A DNA stretch of 64,000 nucleotides from Gossypium raimondii (GCF_025698545.1 NC_068570.1:53339924-53403923); one strand, 5' to 3'; shown: positions 35,888 to 48,232, counted from the first letter of the stretch. Numbers and translations: made by a program. Notes: generated from the letters alone by a model not told the origin.

Positions 35888-38800
35888 TTAGGCGAAGTAC
35901 TTCTTGACTGAATACGAATTCACAAGGTTAGGCAGGCTCTTTCCATCCATCTCGGTCAGAATCAATGCTCCTCTAGAAAAGACCTTCTTTACCACATAAG
36001 GTCCTTCCCAATTTGGCATCCATTTCCCTCTAAAGTCTTTTTGTATAGGAAGGATCTTCTTCAACACTAGGTCCCCCTTGTGGAATTCTCTGGGACGAAC
36101 CTTTTGGTTGTAACCTCGCATCATTCGTTTTTGGTACATTTGACCATGACAGATAGCTTTTAACCTTTTTTCTTCAATTAGGTTCAATTGATCGTACCGA
36201 GATTGGATCCATTCCGCTTCCTCCAACTTTAACTCAGCCAATACTCAGAGAGAAGGAGTTTCAACTTCAATGGGTAAAACTGCCTCCATTCCATAAACTA
36301 GAGAGAAGGGTGTTGCCCCGGTGGAGGTCCTGACAGATGTTTGATAAGCTAAGAGGGAAAATGGTAATTTCTCATGCCAGTCTTTGTAGGTCTCAGTTAT
36401 TTTCCCCACGATCTTCTTAATTTTTTTATTGTCTGCCTCCACTGCACCATTCATTTTTGGACGATACGGTGATGAGTTATGGTGTCTGATCTTGAACTGA
36501 CTACAGACCTCTGCTATGGTATTGTTATTCAAATTCATCGCATTGTTGGATATGATCTTTTCTGGCATTTCATATCGATATATGATCTCCTTTTTCAAGA
36601 ATTTACTGATTGCCGACTTTGTGACGTTCGCATATGAAGCAACTTCCACCCATTTGGTGAAGTAATCAATGACCACGAAGATAAATCGATGCCCATTAGA
36701 AGCTTTTGGCGATATTGGTCCAATGACATCCATGCCCCACATGAAGAAAGGTCAGGGAGAAGTCATGACATGAAGGGGTGAAAGAGGCACGTGAATTTTG
36801 TCCCCATAAATCTGTCACTTACGACATCTCTTGGCGTAATTAATACAGTCCCCTTCCATTGTGGACTAATAATATCTAAACCTCATGATTTGCCTGGCCA
36901 TCATAAAACTATTAGCGTGTGTCCCGTAAACGCCCTTGTGGACTTCTTCCAAGATTTTCTTTGCCTCGATAGCGTCCACACATCTTAATAGTACTTGGTC
37001 CTTTCCTCTTTTGTATAGGATCTCTCCATCTAAGACATAGTCATTGGCTAGTCTTCTCAATGTCCTCTTATCATTCTCGGTTGCTTGGTTAGGGTATTCG
37101 CGATTTTTCACATTTCGCAGTATATCTTGGTACCAAGGGCAATCATCATTTTCCTCTTCTTCGATTCTATAGCAATGAGCCGGAGTCTCATAGATGCTCA
37201 TTTGGATAAGTTTTATGTCCTCTTGTTTGTTTACTTTGATCATGGAAGCTAAAGTAGCCAATGTATCAGCCATCTGGTTTTCATCTCGCGGAAGGTAGCA
37301 AAAAGTGATATCATCAAACTCCTTAATTAGTTCGAGAACCAGCTTTCGATAACTTATCAATTTGGGATCTTTCGTCTCCCATTCACCTTTAAGTTGATAT
37401 ATCACTAATGCAAAATCCCCATATACCTCTAGTACTTTGATTTTGCGTTCTGCAGTTGCACGGATGCCCATAATACATGCTTCGTATTTCGCCATGTTGT
37501 TTGTGCAATCAAAATCCAATTTACTAGTAAAAGGATAATGATCTCCGTTTGGGGATACCAAGACTGCTCCGATTCCATTACCCACAGCGTTTGAGTCTCC
37601 GTCAAAGTTGAGTTTCCAAGGATGACTTTCTTGAAAGTCTTCTTTAGTGGTTGCCACACATATTAGGTCTTCATTCGGGAAATCAAAGTTTAGTGGTTCA
37701 TAATCCTCAAGAGCTCTACTGGCCAGAAAATTTGCTATTGCGCTCCCTTTTACTGTCATCTGACTCACATAAACTATGTCGAATTCAGAAAGTAGAATTT
37801 GCCATCTGGCCATCCTTCCATTCAAAGCAGTCGACTCCATCATATACTTTAGGGGATCTAGTTTCGAGATTAGCCAAGTCGTGTGGTACAACATATACTA
37901 CCTCAATCTCCGAGTTGTCCAAATTAAGGCACAACATAATTTCTCAATCAGCGAGTATCTCATTTCACACTCAATGAATTTCTTATTGAGATAGTATATT
38001 GCCCTTTCTTTGTTTCTCGTCTCATCGTGTTGGCCAAGCACACATCTTATAGAGTTGTTGAACACTGTCAAATACAGTATCAATGGCCTATTCGGACTGG
38101 GTGGTGATAGTACTGGGGCATTGGACATTTACTTTTTTGTCTTATCAGAAGCTTCATGGCATCCCTCGTCCCATACACCTAGATTATGCTTCTTAAGAAG
38201 ACGAAATATAGGGTCACATTTCTCGGTTAGTTGTGAAATAAATAGGGCAATGTAATTCAGTCTTTCTAAAAAACCTCGAACTTCCTTTTGAGTACGTGGC
38301 AGAGGTAATTCTCGTATGGCCTTGACTTTATCTGGGTCAATTTCAATTCCCTTTTCACTTACTACAAAGCCTAGCAGCTTCCTTGACCTAGCCCCGAAGG
38401 TGCATTTTGCTGGATTGAGCTTGAGCTGGAACTTTCTCAACCCTAAGAACAATTTCTTCAGGACTTGCACCTGCTCCTTTTCTGTTTTGGATTTTGCAAT
38501 CATATCGTTGACGTAAACCTCGATTTCCTTGTGCATCATGTCATGAAACAAGGTTACCATAGCTCTTTGATACGTAGCTCCCGCATTCTTTAATCCAATT
38601 GGTATCACTTTATAGCAAAACGTTCCCCACAAGGTTACGAATGTGGTTTTTTCCATGTCTTCGGGATGCATCTTTATCTGATTTTATCCAGAGAAGCCAT
38701 CCATAAAGGAGAACAGTGAGTGGCTTGTTGTATTATCCACTAAGGTGTCAATGTGAGGCAATGGGAAATTGTCTTTTGGGCTAGCTTTGTTCAAACCTCT

Positions 38801-39036
38801 GTAATCCACACACATCCGTACTTTTCCATCGTTTTTAGGGACAGAGATGATGTTGGTTACCCATTTTGAATATTTGACCACTTGCAAGAATCCAGCATCA
38901 AATTGCTTCTTAACCTCTTCTTTTATTTTTAGCAAAACGTTATGCCTCATCCTTCAGAGCTCCTGCTGGACTGGCTTACATCCTTCTTTGATGATGAGGC
39001 GGTGTACTACGATATCAGTGTTCAACTCGGGCATGA
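35888..39036 (-). pseudogene. Gypsy pol: RT, RNase H, archaeal RNase H, integrase; inactivated
   Basis: On minus the order is RT (KVRMCVDYRGLNKASPKDNF; SFMDGFSG), RT palm with YVNDM, classical RNase H remnant (38128-37880), archaeal-type RNase H (NFDGDSNAVGNG; NMAKYEACIMG; ENQMADTLATLAS), integrase (36742-36245: TKWVEVASYANVTKS; NGAVEADNK) and a C-terminal tail ending DSVKKYFA-like at 35888. Inactivating changes are as follows. YVDD reads YVND (Asn codon at 38507-38509). The second integrase Asp reads Asn (SNNAM, 36545-36547). A TAA at 38684-38686 replaces the Tyr after GFSG, and a TGA at 36245-36247 replaces a probable Arg after ETPSL. Another stop lies near 38129. Protease and gag are absent. 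Confidence 0.85.
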
Positions 39037-42000
39037 TCTTCCGAACTTGTAATCCAAGAAATGACTCCTCCATCAAGAATGAAGATCCATCCACTAGTAG
39101 ATGCATGATCTTCCAAACTTGTAATCCAACTAGCATCCGAATACCCTTCTAAAATTGGAGGATATCCATTATAACACAATCCATAGTTACTAGTTTTCTT
39201 TAAGTACCTAAGTACTCTATTCAAAGCTTGCCAATGCAAACTACTTGGATTACTTGTGTACCTACTCAATTTTCCAACAGCATATGCAATATCTGGTCTT
39301 GTACAAGTTATTATATACATAAGACAACCAATTAGACTTGCATATTTCAATTGATCAATTTTCCTACCAGCATTAGATGCTAATTTTAATTGAGGATCCA
39401 TGGGTGTAGATGCTGGTATACAGTTGAAAAGATCAAACTTTTTAATCACATTTTCAATGTTATATGATTGTGATAAAGCTATAGTGTTTTCATCTCGGGT
39501 TATTTTAATCCCAAGAATAACATATGCTACACCCATATCCTTCATAGCAAAGTCGTTTGACAAGAATTTCTTTGTGTTTTCTATTTGTTCCAAATCCGTG
39601 CAAAAAATGAGCATGTCATCTACATATAAGCAAATTATGACACCTTTTCCATTTTCAAATTTGCTATATATGCACTTATCGGATTCATTTATTTTATAGC
39701 CATTAGCTAAAACAACCTTGTCAAACTTTTAGTGCAATTGTTTTGGTGCTTGTTTAAGCCCATATAAATATTTGACAAGCTTACATACCTTATGCTCTTG
39801 TCCTGGAACAACAAATCCTTCTGGTTGCTCCATGTACACTTCCTCTTCCAATTCACCATTTAAAAATGCAGTTTTAACATCCATTTGGTGAACAACCAAA
39901 TTATATATAGAGTTAAGTGATATTAAGAGTCTAATTGTAGCAATTCTTGCTACTGGAGTATAGGTATCAAAGTAATCAATATCTTGTCTTTGTGTAAAAC
40001 CTTTTGCTACCAACCTTGCTTTAAATTTATCAATGGTTCCATCGACCTTCGTTTTCTTTTTGAAGATCCATTTACAACCTATTGGTTTGGAACCTGGTGG
40101 AAGATCAACTAAGATCCAAGTTTGATTTCCCATTATTGAATCCATCTCATCATTTATTGCTTCTTTCCAAAAAGCAGAGTCTTGAGATTTCACTGCCTCT
40201 TCAAATGTAATAATATCAGATTCAGTATTATAATAATACGGTATCTTATTGCATATACTTTCACATTTTCCTTCTACAAGAAACATAATGAAATCTGGTC
40301 CAAAATCTTTGACCTTTTTAATCCTCTTACTTGTCTTAATTCTTGACAAGATTCATCATTATTATCAATTTGTTTCAATGGAATCTCATTCTCATTTGAA
40401 GAATGAATCAATTGTTGTGGTTGTAATTGTCTTGATATAGAATTAAATCTATTTTCATCAAAAATAACATCTCTTGATTCAATAACAATATTAATTGAAA
40501 TTGAATCATTTGGTTCAATTACCATGAACTTATATCCCTTTTCTATTATGTGCATAACCTATAAATATGCATTCAATTCCTTTTTCACCTAACTTTTTAC
40601 GTTTAGGTGTTGGAACTTTTACAATAGCTCTACAACCCCAAACCTTCAAATAATTAAGGTTTGGTTTCCTTTTCTTCCATTGTTCATAGGGGGTTATTTT
40701 AGTTTCCTTATTAGGAATTTTATTCAATATATGACAAGCTGTTAGAACAGCTTCTCCCCAAAAACCTTGTCCAAGACCTGAACATGATAACATTGAATTT
40801 ACCATTTCAGTCAAGACTTTATTTTTTCTTTCAGCTACACCATTTTGTTGTGGTGTGTAAGGGGCTGAAACTTGATGGACAATTCTAGTGAATTCAAAAT
40901 AACTTGGATTATAGTATTCTCCACCTCTATCAGATCTTAAGCACTTGATAAATGATTCATACTGAAGTTCAACTTCAGGTTTATAAACTTTAAATTTATC
41001 AAGCGCTTCATCTTTTGAATGCAATAAATATACATAACAATATTTAGAACAATCATCAATAAAAGTAACAAAATATTTCTTTCCACCTAATGTAGGAGTA
41101 TTATGCATGTCACATAAATCACTATGTATCAAATCAAGCAATTTTGTTTTCCTTTTAACCTTAAGGAAAGGGTTTCTTGTAATTTTAGTCAACATACATG
41201 TGTTGCATTTTTCAATATTATTATTAAAAACAGAATTAAATCTAATTTATACATGTCATTCAATTTTCTATAATTCAAATAACCTAATCTCTAATGCCAC
41301 AAACAAAAATATTCAACCATATAAGCAGAAATAGTATTTTTATTCTTATTAATGATATTAAGTTTGAACATGCTCTCATACATATACCATTTCCCCACAA
41401 AAATTCCTCCCTTAGACAAAATAAACTTATCTGCCTCAAAAACAAGTTTGAAACCAAACTTATTTAACAGACTTCCAAACACTAAATTCTTTCTAACTTC
41501 TGGTACATAATATACATCATTTAAGGTTAAAACCTTTCCAGAAGTGAATTTTAGTTCAATAGACCCTTTGCCTTTGATTGCTGCGGTGGAAGAATTTCCC
41601 ATGTACAAAACATTGTCATATTCACATTGTGTGAACTTTGTGAACATGCTTTTGTCTTTGCACACATGTTTGGTTGCTCCGGTATCAATCTACCATGTAT
41701 TATCATCTTGTGTCGTATTAATTTCAGATATCATTGCAATGAACTTTTCGTTATTATCAGCCTTAGAAGATGGTTTCTTCTTTAAAAATTGACATTCATT
41801 CTTGAAATGTCCCAGCTTTTCACAATGATAGCATGAGCCCTTTCGTTTCTTTTTGAACTTAGGTGCTTTATCAGTTTATTTGAACTTTCTCTTGAATGGT
41901 TTAGTAGTCTGTACTTCCTCCGTAACATGTACTTTGGCATTTTCAGAATTTAGGTTCTGATCTTGTTTTCGATACTCTGCTTCAATATGAAGATGATTTG

Positions 42001-42590
42001 CCAAAGCCTCAAGAGATATTTCCTCTTTCTTATGTTTTAGACTTCTTTTAAAGTCTTTCCAAGATGGAGAAAGTTTGTCTATTATGGAGGATACCACAAT
42101 CATTTCATCCATTTTCATATCATATTGCTTAAATTGATTCAGCATCTTTTCAATATCATGAAATTGTTCCATAACAGAACGACGATCAACCATTTGATAA
42201 CTATTGAAACGATTGACAAGAAATTTCTTACTTGTAACATCTTCGGTCATGTATCTTGCCTCCAATTTGTCCCATAATTCTTTAGTGGTGACCTCGTTTT
42301 GGTAGGTGTCGAACAAACCATCAGATAAACCATTCAATATATGGCCCATTCACATGTAGTCAGCATTGTCCCATTTTTGTCTTTCTCGGGTTGCAGCAAC
42401 AGATTCGTTTTCATTCTCTTCAGGTCTTGGAGTATCCAAAACATAAGAAATCTTCAAAGTTGATAATAAAAAGTGCATCTTTTTTTGTCATCGTCAAAAA
42501 TTGCCACCATCAAACCGATCAAGGTTAACAAAGTTGGAAGCCAACTCCCTTAGTGTTCCACTTTTATGTGTTGTGGTAGTCATCATGAAT
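39037..42590 (-). pseudogene. Copia gag-pol polyprotein, decayed
   Basis: The reading starts MMTTTTHKSGTLRELASNF near 42587. Gag continues with stops (after GGNF; after ADYM at about 42350) through the DUF4219/UBN2-type region (42349-41876) and a zinc knuckle CYHCEKLGHFKNEC. Protease has IDTGATKHVC, with TAG in place of the preceding Trp. Integrase (41195-40530) keeps its DDE context: HSDLCD, RSDRGGEY, NGVAERKN. RT spans 40349-39015 with MDVKTAFLNGELEEEVYMEQ, LYGLKQAPKQ and an intact LYVDDML; a TAA interrupts after KQLH near 39730. It ends in the RNase H segment YSDASWITSLEDHA. Several frames are long and open, so decay is moderate. Confidence 0.85.
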
Positions 42591-42604
42591 TATAACCTTA
42601 AAAT

Positions 42605-43232
42605 TGTTAGTTCAAAACTTCGGTAAGGCAAATCTCGAACACACGATCGAAACTCGAACAGGAAAAGAAGAAATAGAATAGGCTCCAAGGCGTGTATCAA
42701 GCCACTATCTTTAAGGTTATATTCGCCCTCACCTACCTTCGGTGTGCAAATGAGTTCCAAGCAAATTAACCTTGAGGATACAATGAAGCCAATGATTATT
42801 TGCGTTTTGCACTGACGAGAACAGTCCACTATGCACTAAGCAATGTATAACAAAAAACTCAATTTCTACAAAGGATTTCTGCAATAATACTTTATAGAAT
42901 AATCTAATAATATTAGAAAATGAAGGAAGGAAAGAAAGAATATTAGAATTTGTTGATATATTTCCAAATAAAATCTCATTCCTATTTATAGGAATTTTCA
43001 TGTCTCTTCATAGAGACATCTTTTAATAGGTGTCTTTATGAATAAATAAATAATAATTTTTCATTTAATTTTGTAACTATTCAAATAATATTTTTTGAAT
43101 AATTATAATTCTTTTATTAAAAAATCAAATGATATAACTTTTGACCAATGACCAAAAGATTTATCTTTTGAATAATTACACCCATTCATTTATAGTTATT
43201 GGGATACTATAAATATTTGAAAATGTTCCAAT
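42605..43232 (-). repeat. Probable 5' LTR of the copia element
   Basis: On minus it begins TATTGGAACATTTTC (from a likely TGTTGG start) and ends GAACTAACA. A TATA box lies in CCTATAAATAGGAATG at about 42987-43002. Downstream R/U5-like sequence is shared with the split copia LTR at 46596-46682 plus 56262-56520, which supports the assignment. A standard Met-tRNA primer site was not found next to it. Confidence 0.55.
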
Positions 43233-43379
43233 AGATCTTCATAATTGACACACGCTTGAACTTTTCTCACCCTTTCTCACCCTTTCTCACCCATATAGTT
43301 TATGTCGACTACCACATGTTCTACAAGATATTGCAACATTCTGTGTGACAGTTATGGAGCCACCTCATCTCAAATCATT

Positions 43380-44760
43380 CAACATTTTAAAGCAACATGG
43401 TCTAATATGGCCAATAATACCATGATAAAGACGAAATAATATTTGGTACACTGTCAGTGGAGATTTTAGACTCCACGAGTAAGATTAGGGGACCAGTGTA
43501 CCAAATACTAACCCAATAATGATATACATGTTTTTTATTCTTCTTTTTACTTATATTTAAGGGGAGGAGCAAAAGATTTTTTAGCCTTAACAAAAGTAGT
43601 GGGAGATATAGATTTCTCCCAATGTCAATGTAACTCAATCCCTTCTTACTAGTCTTAGATCTATTAGCACTCAATATCTCATCAAACTTCTCACTTTGAG
43701 TGCTAAGCTTTTTGAGAAATTTTTTTGCAACACTCAACTCCTCCTCAACAACATTTAACTTTGCTTCTTTTATTACTGCCAATATTGTCTTTCAATGCTT
43801 TATTCAATTGAGATAACATATCCCAACTTTTCCTTCATAGCCTTATAGGCTTCTTTTGTGCTTCCAAAAGGACCATTACTGTAATTTTTAGATTTTGTTT
43901 TGTTGATGTTACATAAGCAAGTGCAACAGTGGATTCGATAGTGGCTGTAAAAGCCACATAATTGATTTTTAGATCATTATTGTCAATTGCTTCACTCTTT
44001 GATTCATAACTCCAAATCACAACTAAAGATGTATGTTTATTCTTAAGAGTGTTTGCACACTTAAATTGGATATGATTGAAACCTTTGCACTCACAACATT
44101 GAATAATGCCTTTAGGATAGGATTCTTTATCTTTAATGAGAGCTTTCCTTTTCTTACGGCTGACATTTTTCCTGACTTTTTAAATATTTCCTTTCTTGGA
44201 GAATTTTCTCACAAATCTGTTAGTGTTCTTTGATAAGAGTGCCATCTTTTCTTCCAATCTTTTATAGAGGTGGTCCTCAAAGCATTGTTGTAACACTTGA
44301 GTTGACATTGAAGGCAATACTTCTTTCAAGTTTTACCCTTAAGTTGAACCTACAAGTTCATCTAGTTTTATAGTAGTTATTTCTTTAGCTTCCTCGATAG
44401 TAGTAACTTTTATTGCAAAACTTTTTGGCAATGATCAAAGCATCTTTTGCATCAATTTTAACCCAGATAAACGTTTACCAAGACATAAGGCTTTGTTAGA
44501 AATCTCACATAAATGAGCATAATAATTAAAAATAGTTTCTTCTTCATTCATTCCTAAATTAGAAATCTTGCACACAGTACTGGCTGTTGAAGCTGAGCTT
44601 GGGGAAATGGAACATAAACGTGCAAAATAATAAGAAACAATTAGAAATCTCACATAAACAAACATGATAATTAGAGAATATATTTCTGATGAATATACTA
44701 AGGATGATAAGGCATCACCAGACGCTGTTGCAACTGTCTCAACATTTACCAAGCCAATTA
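43380..44760 (-). pseudogene. Remnant of a second copia gag gene
   Basis: Scattered gag homology is read on minus. At 44600-44440 it reads MNEEETIFNYYAHLCEISNKA and LGKRLSGLKL; then SLPKSFAIKVTTIEEAKEIT and KLDELVGS; then a zinc knuckle CCECKGFNHIQFKC (CX2CX4HX4C) near 44090; then NVVEEELSVAKKFLKKLSTQ and SEKFDEIL (43770-43670). Stops and frame changes are frequent. No LTR is joined to it. It is distinct from the copia gag at 42590-41876 and probably an older insertion. Confidence 0.55.
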
Positions 44761-45127
44761 CTACTACTTAAGCTAGACTCATGGAACATTTGAATGAGAA
44801 GCTGATCTGTCTTAACAAAAGCACCTAGTATCATGAGAATCAAGTGAAGATACTTCAACTATAGAGGATTAGAGATAGATATAAGTTGTACCTTATTGCT
44901 CAATAATAGTAAATGCCTTTGGCACTTTGGAATAAAAAAAAAGAGAATGAGCTCAGGGGAGATTATTAACTGGGGTTGATTACTTGTGGTTGCTGAACTT
45001 GAATTGAAGTTGATTTTATAGCTTTTTTTGGGGGAATTTTTTGATGATGATATAGTGATGAATTTTGGACTTATATGTGATGGTGCTTATTTTTTTACTT
45101 AATATTTCCCCAATTTATTATGATTGT
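44761..45127. other. Non-coding, possibly degraded retrotransposon
   Basis: No intact frame. The purine-rich plus-strand phrase AATGAGCTCAGGGGAGATTA resembles sequence found near polypurine tracts of copia elements, but no LTR boundary could be fixed. Confidence 0.25.
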
Positions 45128-45135
45128 GTTTTAAT

Positions 45136-45593
45136 TAGACTGCCTATGGGTCAAGTGCTGACTACCCGACGGCCCTTTGAAATATGGGAGGCTTGGGTAA
45201 AAATATAGGCCGAAATATGGGCTTGGGCAAACAAATAAGGCTGTTTAAAAATGGGCAGGCCTCGGCACCACTTTTTTTGGCCCGGCCTGCATCGCCCTAC
45301 CAATATAATAAATATATATAGTTTATTTTATTTTTAATTTTAAAATACTTTTAAAATATTTTTATTTTTTATTTTTAAAATAATTTTTAATGTTTATTAA
45401 AAATGGGTAGGGCTGCCTCGGGCTTATGATATTTTTCTCGGGTCGGGCCTGGGCAAAATTTCAGGCCCATATTTCAGGCCGGGCCGGGCCCGGGCCTAGG
45501 AGGCGGGCAAAAAAAATTTTTCGGGCCCGGGCCTAGGAGGCGGGCCAAAAAAATTTTCCGGGCCCAGCCCGGCCTGGCCCATGGACAGGTCTA
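45136..45593. mobile_element. hAT-like miniature element with perfect 8-bp target duplication
   Basis: The left end TAGACTGCCTATGGGTCAAG and reverse-complemented right end TAGACCTGTCCATGGGCCAG form a terminal inverted repeat. Both flanks are GTTTTAAT (45128-45135 and 45594-45601), a perfect 8-bp duplication. The right half has two near-identical units of about 42 bp containing GGGCCTAGGAGGCGGGC. No ORF. This is the best-preserved member of the family in the window. Confidence 0.85.
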
Positions 45594-45601
45594 GTTTTAA
45601 T

Positions 45602-46595
45602 TGTTAAATGCTTTTGATATATTGAATTAATAGTTGATCCATGTTTTAAATTCATAGTTGAGTGTGTGGATTAAGGGGGATTGTTGAGTTGATTATCCAT
45701 ACTTGATATCTTTCTAAGTTTTTTGTTTAATAAATGCCAAAAAGGAAAATTGTTAATACTAATTATAATTGCTAACCACAACGCTGGTTGTAACTTGAGA
45801 AAAAGTTTCCAGAACATTATAACTTGCCTTATTTGATTAGTGTATTTTGACCAACACTTCTTGGACGATTAATTGCTTTTTTTTTCAAGGATTACTACCA
45901 ACATATTTGTAAAGGCATTATGTGGAAGAATCAAGACAAGCAATGATCAAATTCAGACTTTTAAAGCAATTGAAGTTCACTTAGTTAAAAGATTTGATAT
46001 TTAAAGGAGATTGATTTTGAAATGATCTCTGCTTGTATGGTGATTACTTAAAGACCTTTTAAGTGGCTATTTTAGAGGAACTAGTGATTGTAATTGATTG
46101 AATATCAACAAGCCTTTTACTGCTTATATATTGGACAACTTGTTTAAGTTAGAAAGTATGAGATACAAAGCACATTACTTGTTTGATTAGGAACTATTTT
46201 TGAGTGCGAAATTTGTAAGTACATAGAGTTGTGTTCATCAGTTTACAATTAAGATTTCAAAGGGAAAATGTTACGTGCATGAGTAGTTCCTAAGTGGAAT
46301 ACAAATCAACTTCCTAATTCAAGTATGACTCTACTTATACTGGCGAACCCTGTTTGCCAGATTTGTTGGCAAATTCCAGCTTGCCAAACTTACCAGCAAA
46401 CACCTACTTCGCCAAACCCCTTGGCGTGCTCAACTCACTCAAAATTGGTGAACCCTCCTTACCATGTCTTCTGATGTACTCTAATCGCCGAATCACTGGC
46501 GAACTTTGCTGAAAGTATTTTGGTGGACACCTGTTCGCAAAACCACTAGCGAACTCTTGCTTGCGAGACCCAAACTCCTAAGCCCTATCTCGAGA
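45602..46595. other. Degenerate LTR-retrotransposon-like sequence
   Basis: ATAAATGCCAAAAAGGAAAA followed by TTGTTAATAC at 45730-45756 has the look of a polypurine tract followed by a copia LTR start. At 46330-46570 a phrase of the type GGCGAAC...TTGCCAAAC recurs in a loose repeat. No coding homology and no matching second LTR. Confidence 0.3.
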
Positions 46596-47039
46596 TGTTA
46601 CGTTACTATCTATTTGGATAGTAGTGTTTCTATAAAGAGACATGAAGACTTTTATAAATAGGAGTGGATTTTCATTTGTATGTGTCACATCCCAAAATTT
46701 GAGTTAGTAGAAATCGGGTTAATGAACTGAGAATGGTCACATTTGAATTTTTTTAGATGATCTTTTACTCATTTGATAATAAATAAGTATCAAGTATAGT
46801 GGTTGAGTAGTGGTGGAGCTATCCTTGATGACTTGTGTTTGAATCCCTTCCCTTACATTATTTCTTATGCAGTGCAATTTTGCCTTAAACCTTAGCAAAT
46901 GTTACACCATGTTGTTAAAATGTTGTAAGAATTATAATAAGCTAGTGAATAGTTAAGTGGTTAAGTACTTAGTTAATTTCCTAAAGGTCCTATGTCTAAT
47001 TCACTACACCAAAACAGGTTTTTAGCGGTGTTTTTTTAT

Positions 47040-47560
47040 GCATTTAAGCGCCGCTAAAAGTATTTGCGGCGTTTTTGAAAGCGCCGCAAAAAATGCCGCT
47101 GTTGTCAACGCCGCTATAGATCAGGACCTTTAGCAGCGCTTTTCACACAAACGCCGCTATAGATCAGGACCTTTAGCGGCGCTTTTCCCACAAATGCCGC
47201 TATAGATCAGGACCTTTAGCGGCGCTTTTCCTACAAATGCCGCTATAGATCAGGACCTTTAGCGGCGCTTTCCCACAAACGCCGTTATAGATCAAGACCT
47301 TTAGCGGCGCTTTTCCCACAAACGCCGTTATAGATTAGGGCCTTTAGCGGCGTTTTTTTCACAAACGCCGCTATAGATCAAGACCTTTAACGGCGCTTTT
47401 CCCAAAAACGCAGTTATAACTCAGGACCTTTAGCGGCGCTTTTCCCACAAACGCCGCTATAGGTCAAGGCCTTTAGCGGCGCTTTTTTTACAAACGCCAC
47501 TATAGACCAAAGCTTTAGCGACGCTTCTCGCAAAAACGCCACTAAAAACATTAACATTTA
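47040..47560 (+). repeat. Left subterminal hairpin array of the CACTA element
   Basis: About eleven units of roughly 43 bp. Each contains CCTTTAGCGGCGCTTTT, ACAAACGCCGCTATAG and ATCAGGA. AGCGGCG and CGCCGCT within each unit are complementary, so every unit can fold into a short hairpin. Subterminal repeats of this sort bind the transposase in characterised CACTA elements. Confidence 0.85.
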
Positions 47561-47939
47561 AAAAAATCATTTTAATCAAATAATATTTATTTTATGATAA
47601 ATATTATATTATGTTTTATTTTTTATTTTTTAAATTTAAACTTTAAATATACTTTCAAAGATAAATAAAAATATTATTTAAATTAAAATTTCTATGAAAA
47701 TTTTAACTTTAAAACTAAATATAAAAATTAATGAATTTAGTTTTAAAATTTAAAATAATAAATTAATAACACAATTAAAATCCAAAAGTTAGAACTCAAG
47801 TTGTCATAAATATTAAAGTAAAAATAAAAATTTAGAATCAAAACTAAAATAAATAATACATATGAGAAACAAACTGACTAGTTGAACTTGCCTATGACTA
47901 TACACATTGCAAGATAATAAAAAATACAATGCAGTCTGC

Positions 47940-48232
47940 TACACCATCTTTGCTCTGCAAGTTTCATTGAGGGCATTCCAGACTATATCCTGCAATATAA
48001 ACATGCATTATTCATAAGAAAGATAAAAGGTACAAACCACACATGTAGGGAGAGGAAAAGTGAAAGAAAACAAAAATTTATCCGTGTAAATACAAAATGC
48101 TTCAAACACAACCTAATTGTGATTCATAATAAATATTACCTCCACTTCTGCTGAAGAGTAAGCTGGATCCAAGTTCTGAAACAGAACAAGTTTTCCAAAC
48201 GTGTGTGCATCACGCAAACTTTCTTCCCAATG
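47940..48232 (-). pseudogene. Captured fragment of an ANTI-SILENCING 1-like RRM protein
   Basis: Two neighbouring exons read on minus: 48140-48232 (HWEESLRDAHTFGKLVLF, QNLDPAYSSAEVE; acceptor CTGAAAG-type CAG, donor GAG|GTAATA) and from 47989 (acceptor ATATTGCAG; DIVWNALNETCRAKMV, then TAG). They join in frame (phase 0) and match, from memory, the start of the RRM of ASI1, a BAH- and RRM-containing chromatin protein that prevents premature polyadenylation at intronic heterochromatin. Only about 47 codons are present; the BAH domain and the rest of the RRM are missing. Assignment is by motif recall, not alignment. Confidence 0.55.

Larger units (their letters stand above)
31895..39036 (-). mobile_element. 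Tat-type Ty3/gypsy retrotransposon, 5'-truncated
   Basis: On minus the order is pol (39036 to 35888), a long non-coding region with a minisatellite, a polypurine tract and the 3' LTR (34322 to 31895). Gag, the 5' LTR and the protease are missing because the element is fused at about 39031-39036 to a copia element. A second, archaeal-type RNase H domain after the classical one, together with a long LTR, points to the Tat/Ogre-like lineage. Confidence 0.8.
39031..43232 (-). mobile_element. Ty1/copia retrotransposon, 3'-truncated and fused to the gypsy element
   Basis: On minus there is a probable 5' LTR (43232 to 42605), then gag, protease, integrase, RT and the start of RNase H. Coding homology stops abruptly at about 39031 inside the RNase H region, where gypsy RT sequence begins in the same orientation. 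The 3' LTR is absent. Confidence 0.8.

Noticed and set aside
47040..47560. Regular repeats with spacers, superficially like a CRISPR array
   Set aside because: Units are self-complementary, spacers are not unique, and the array lies inside a CACTA transposon of a plant genome.
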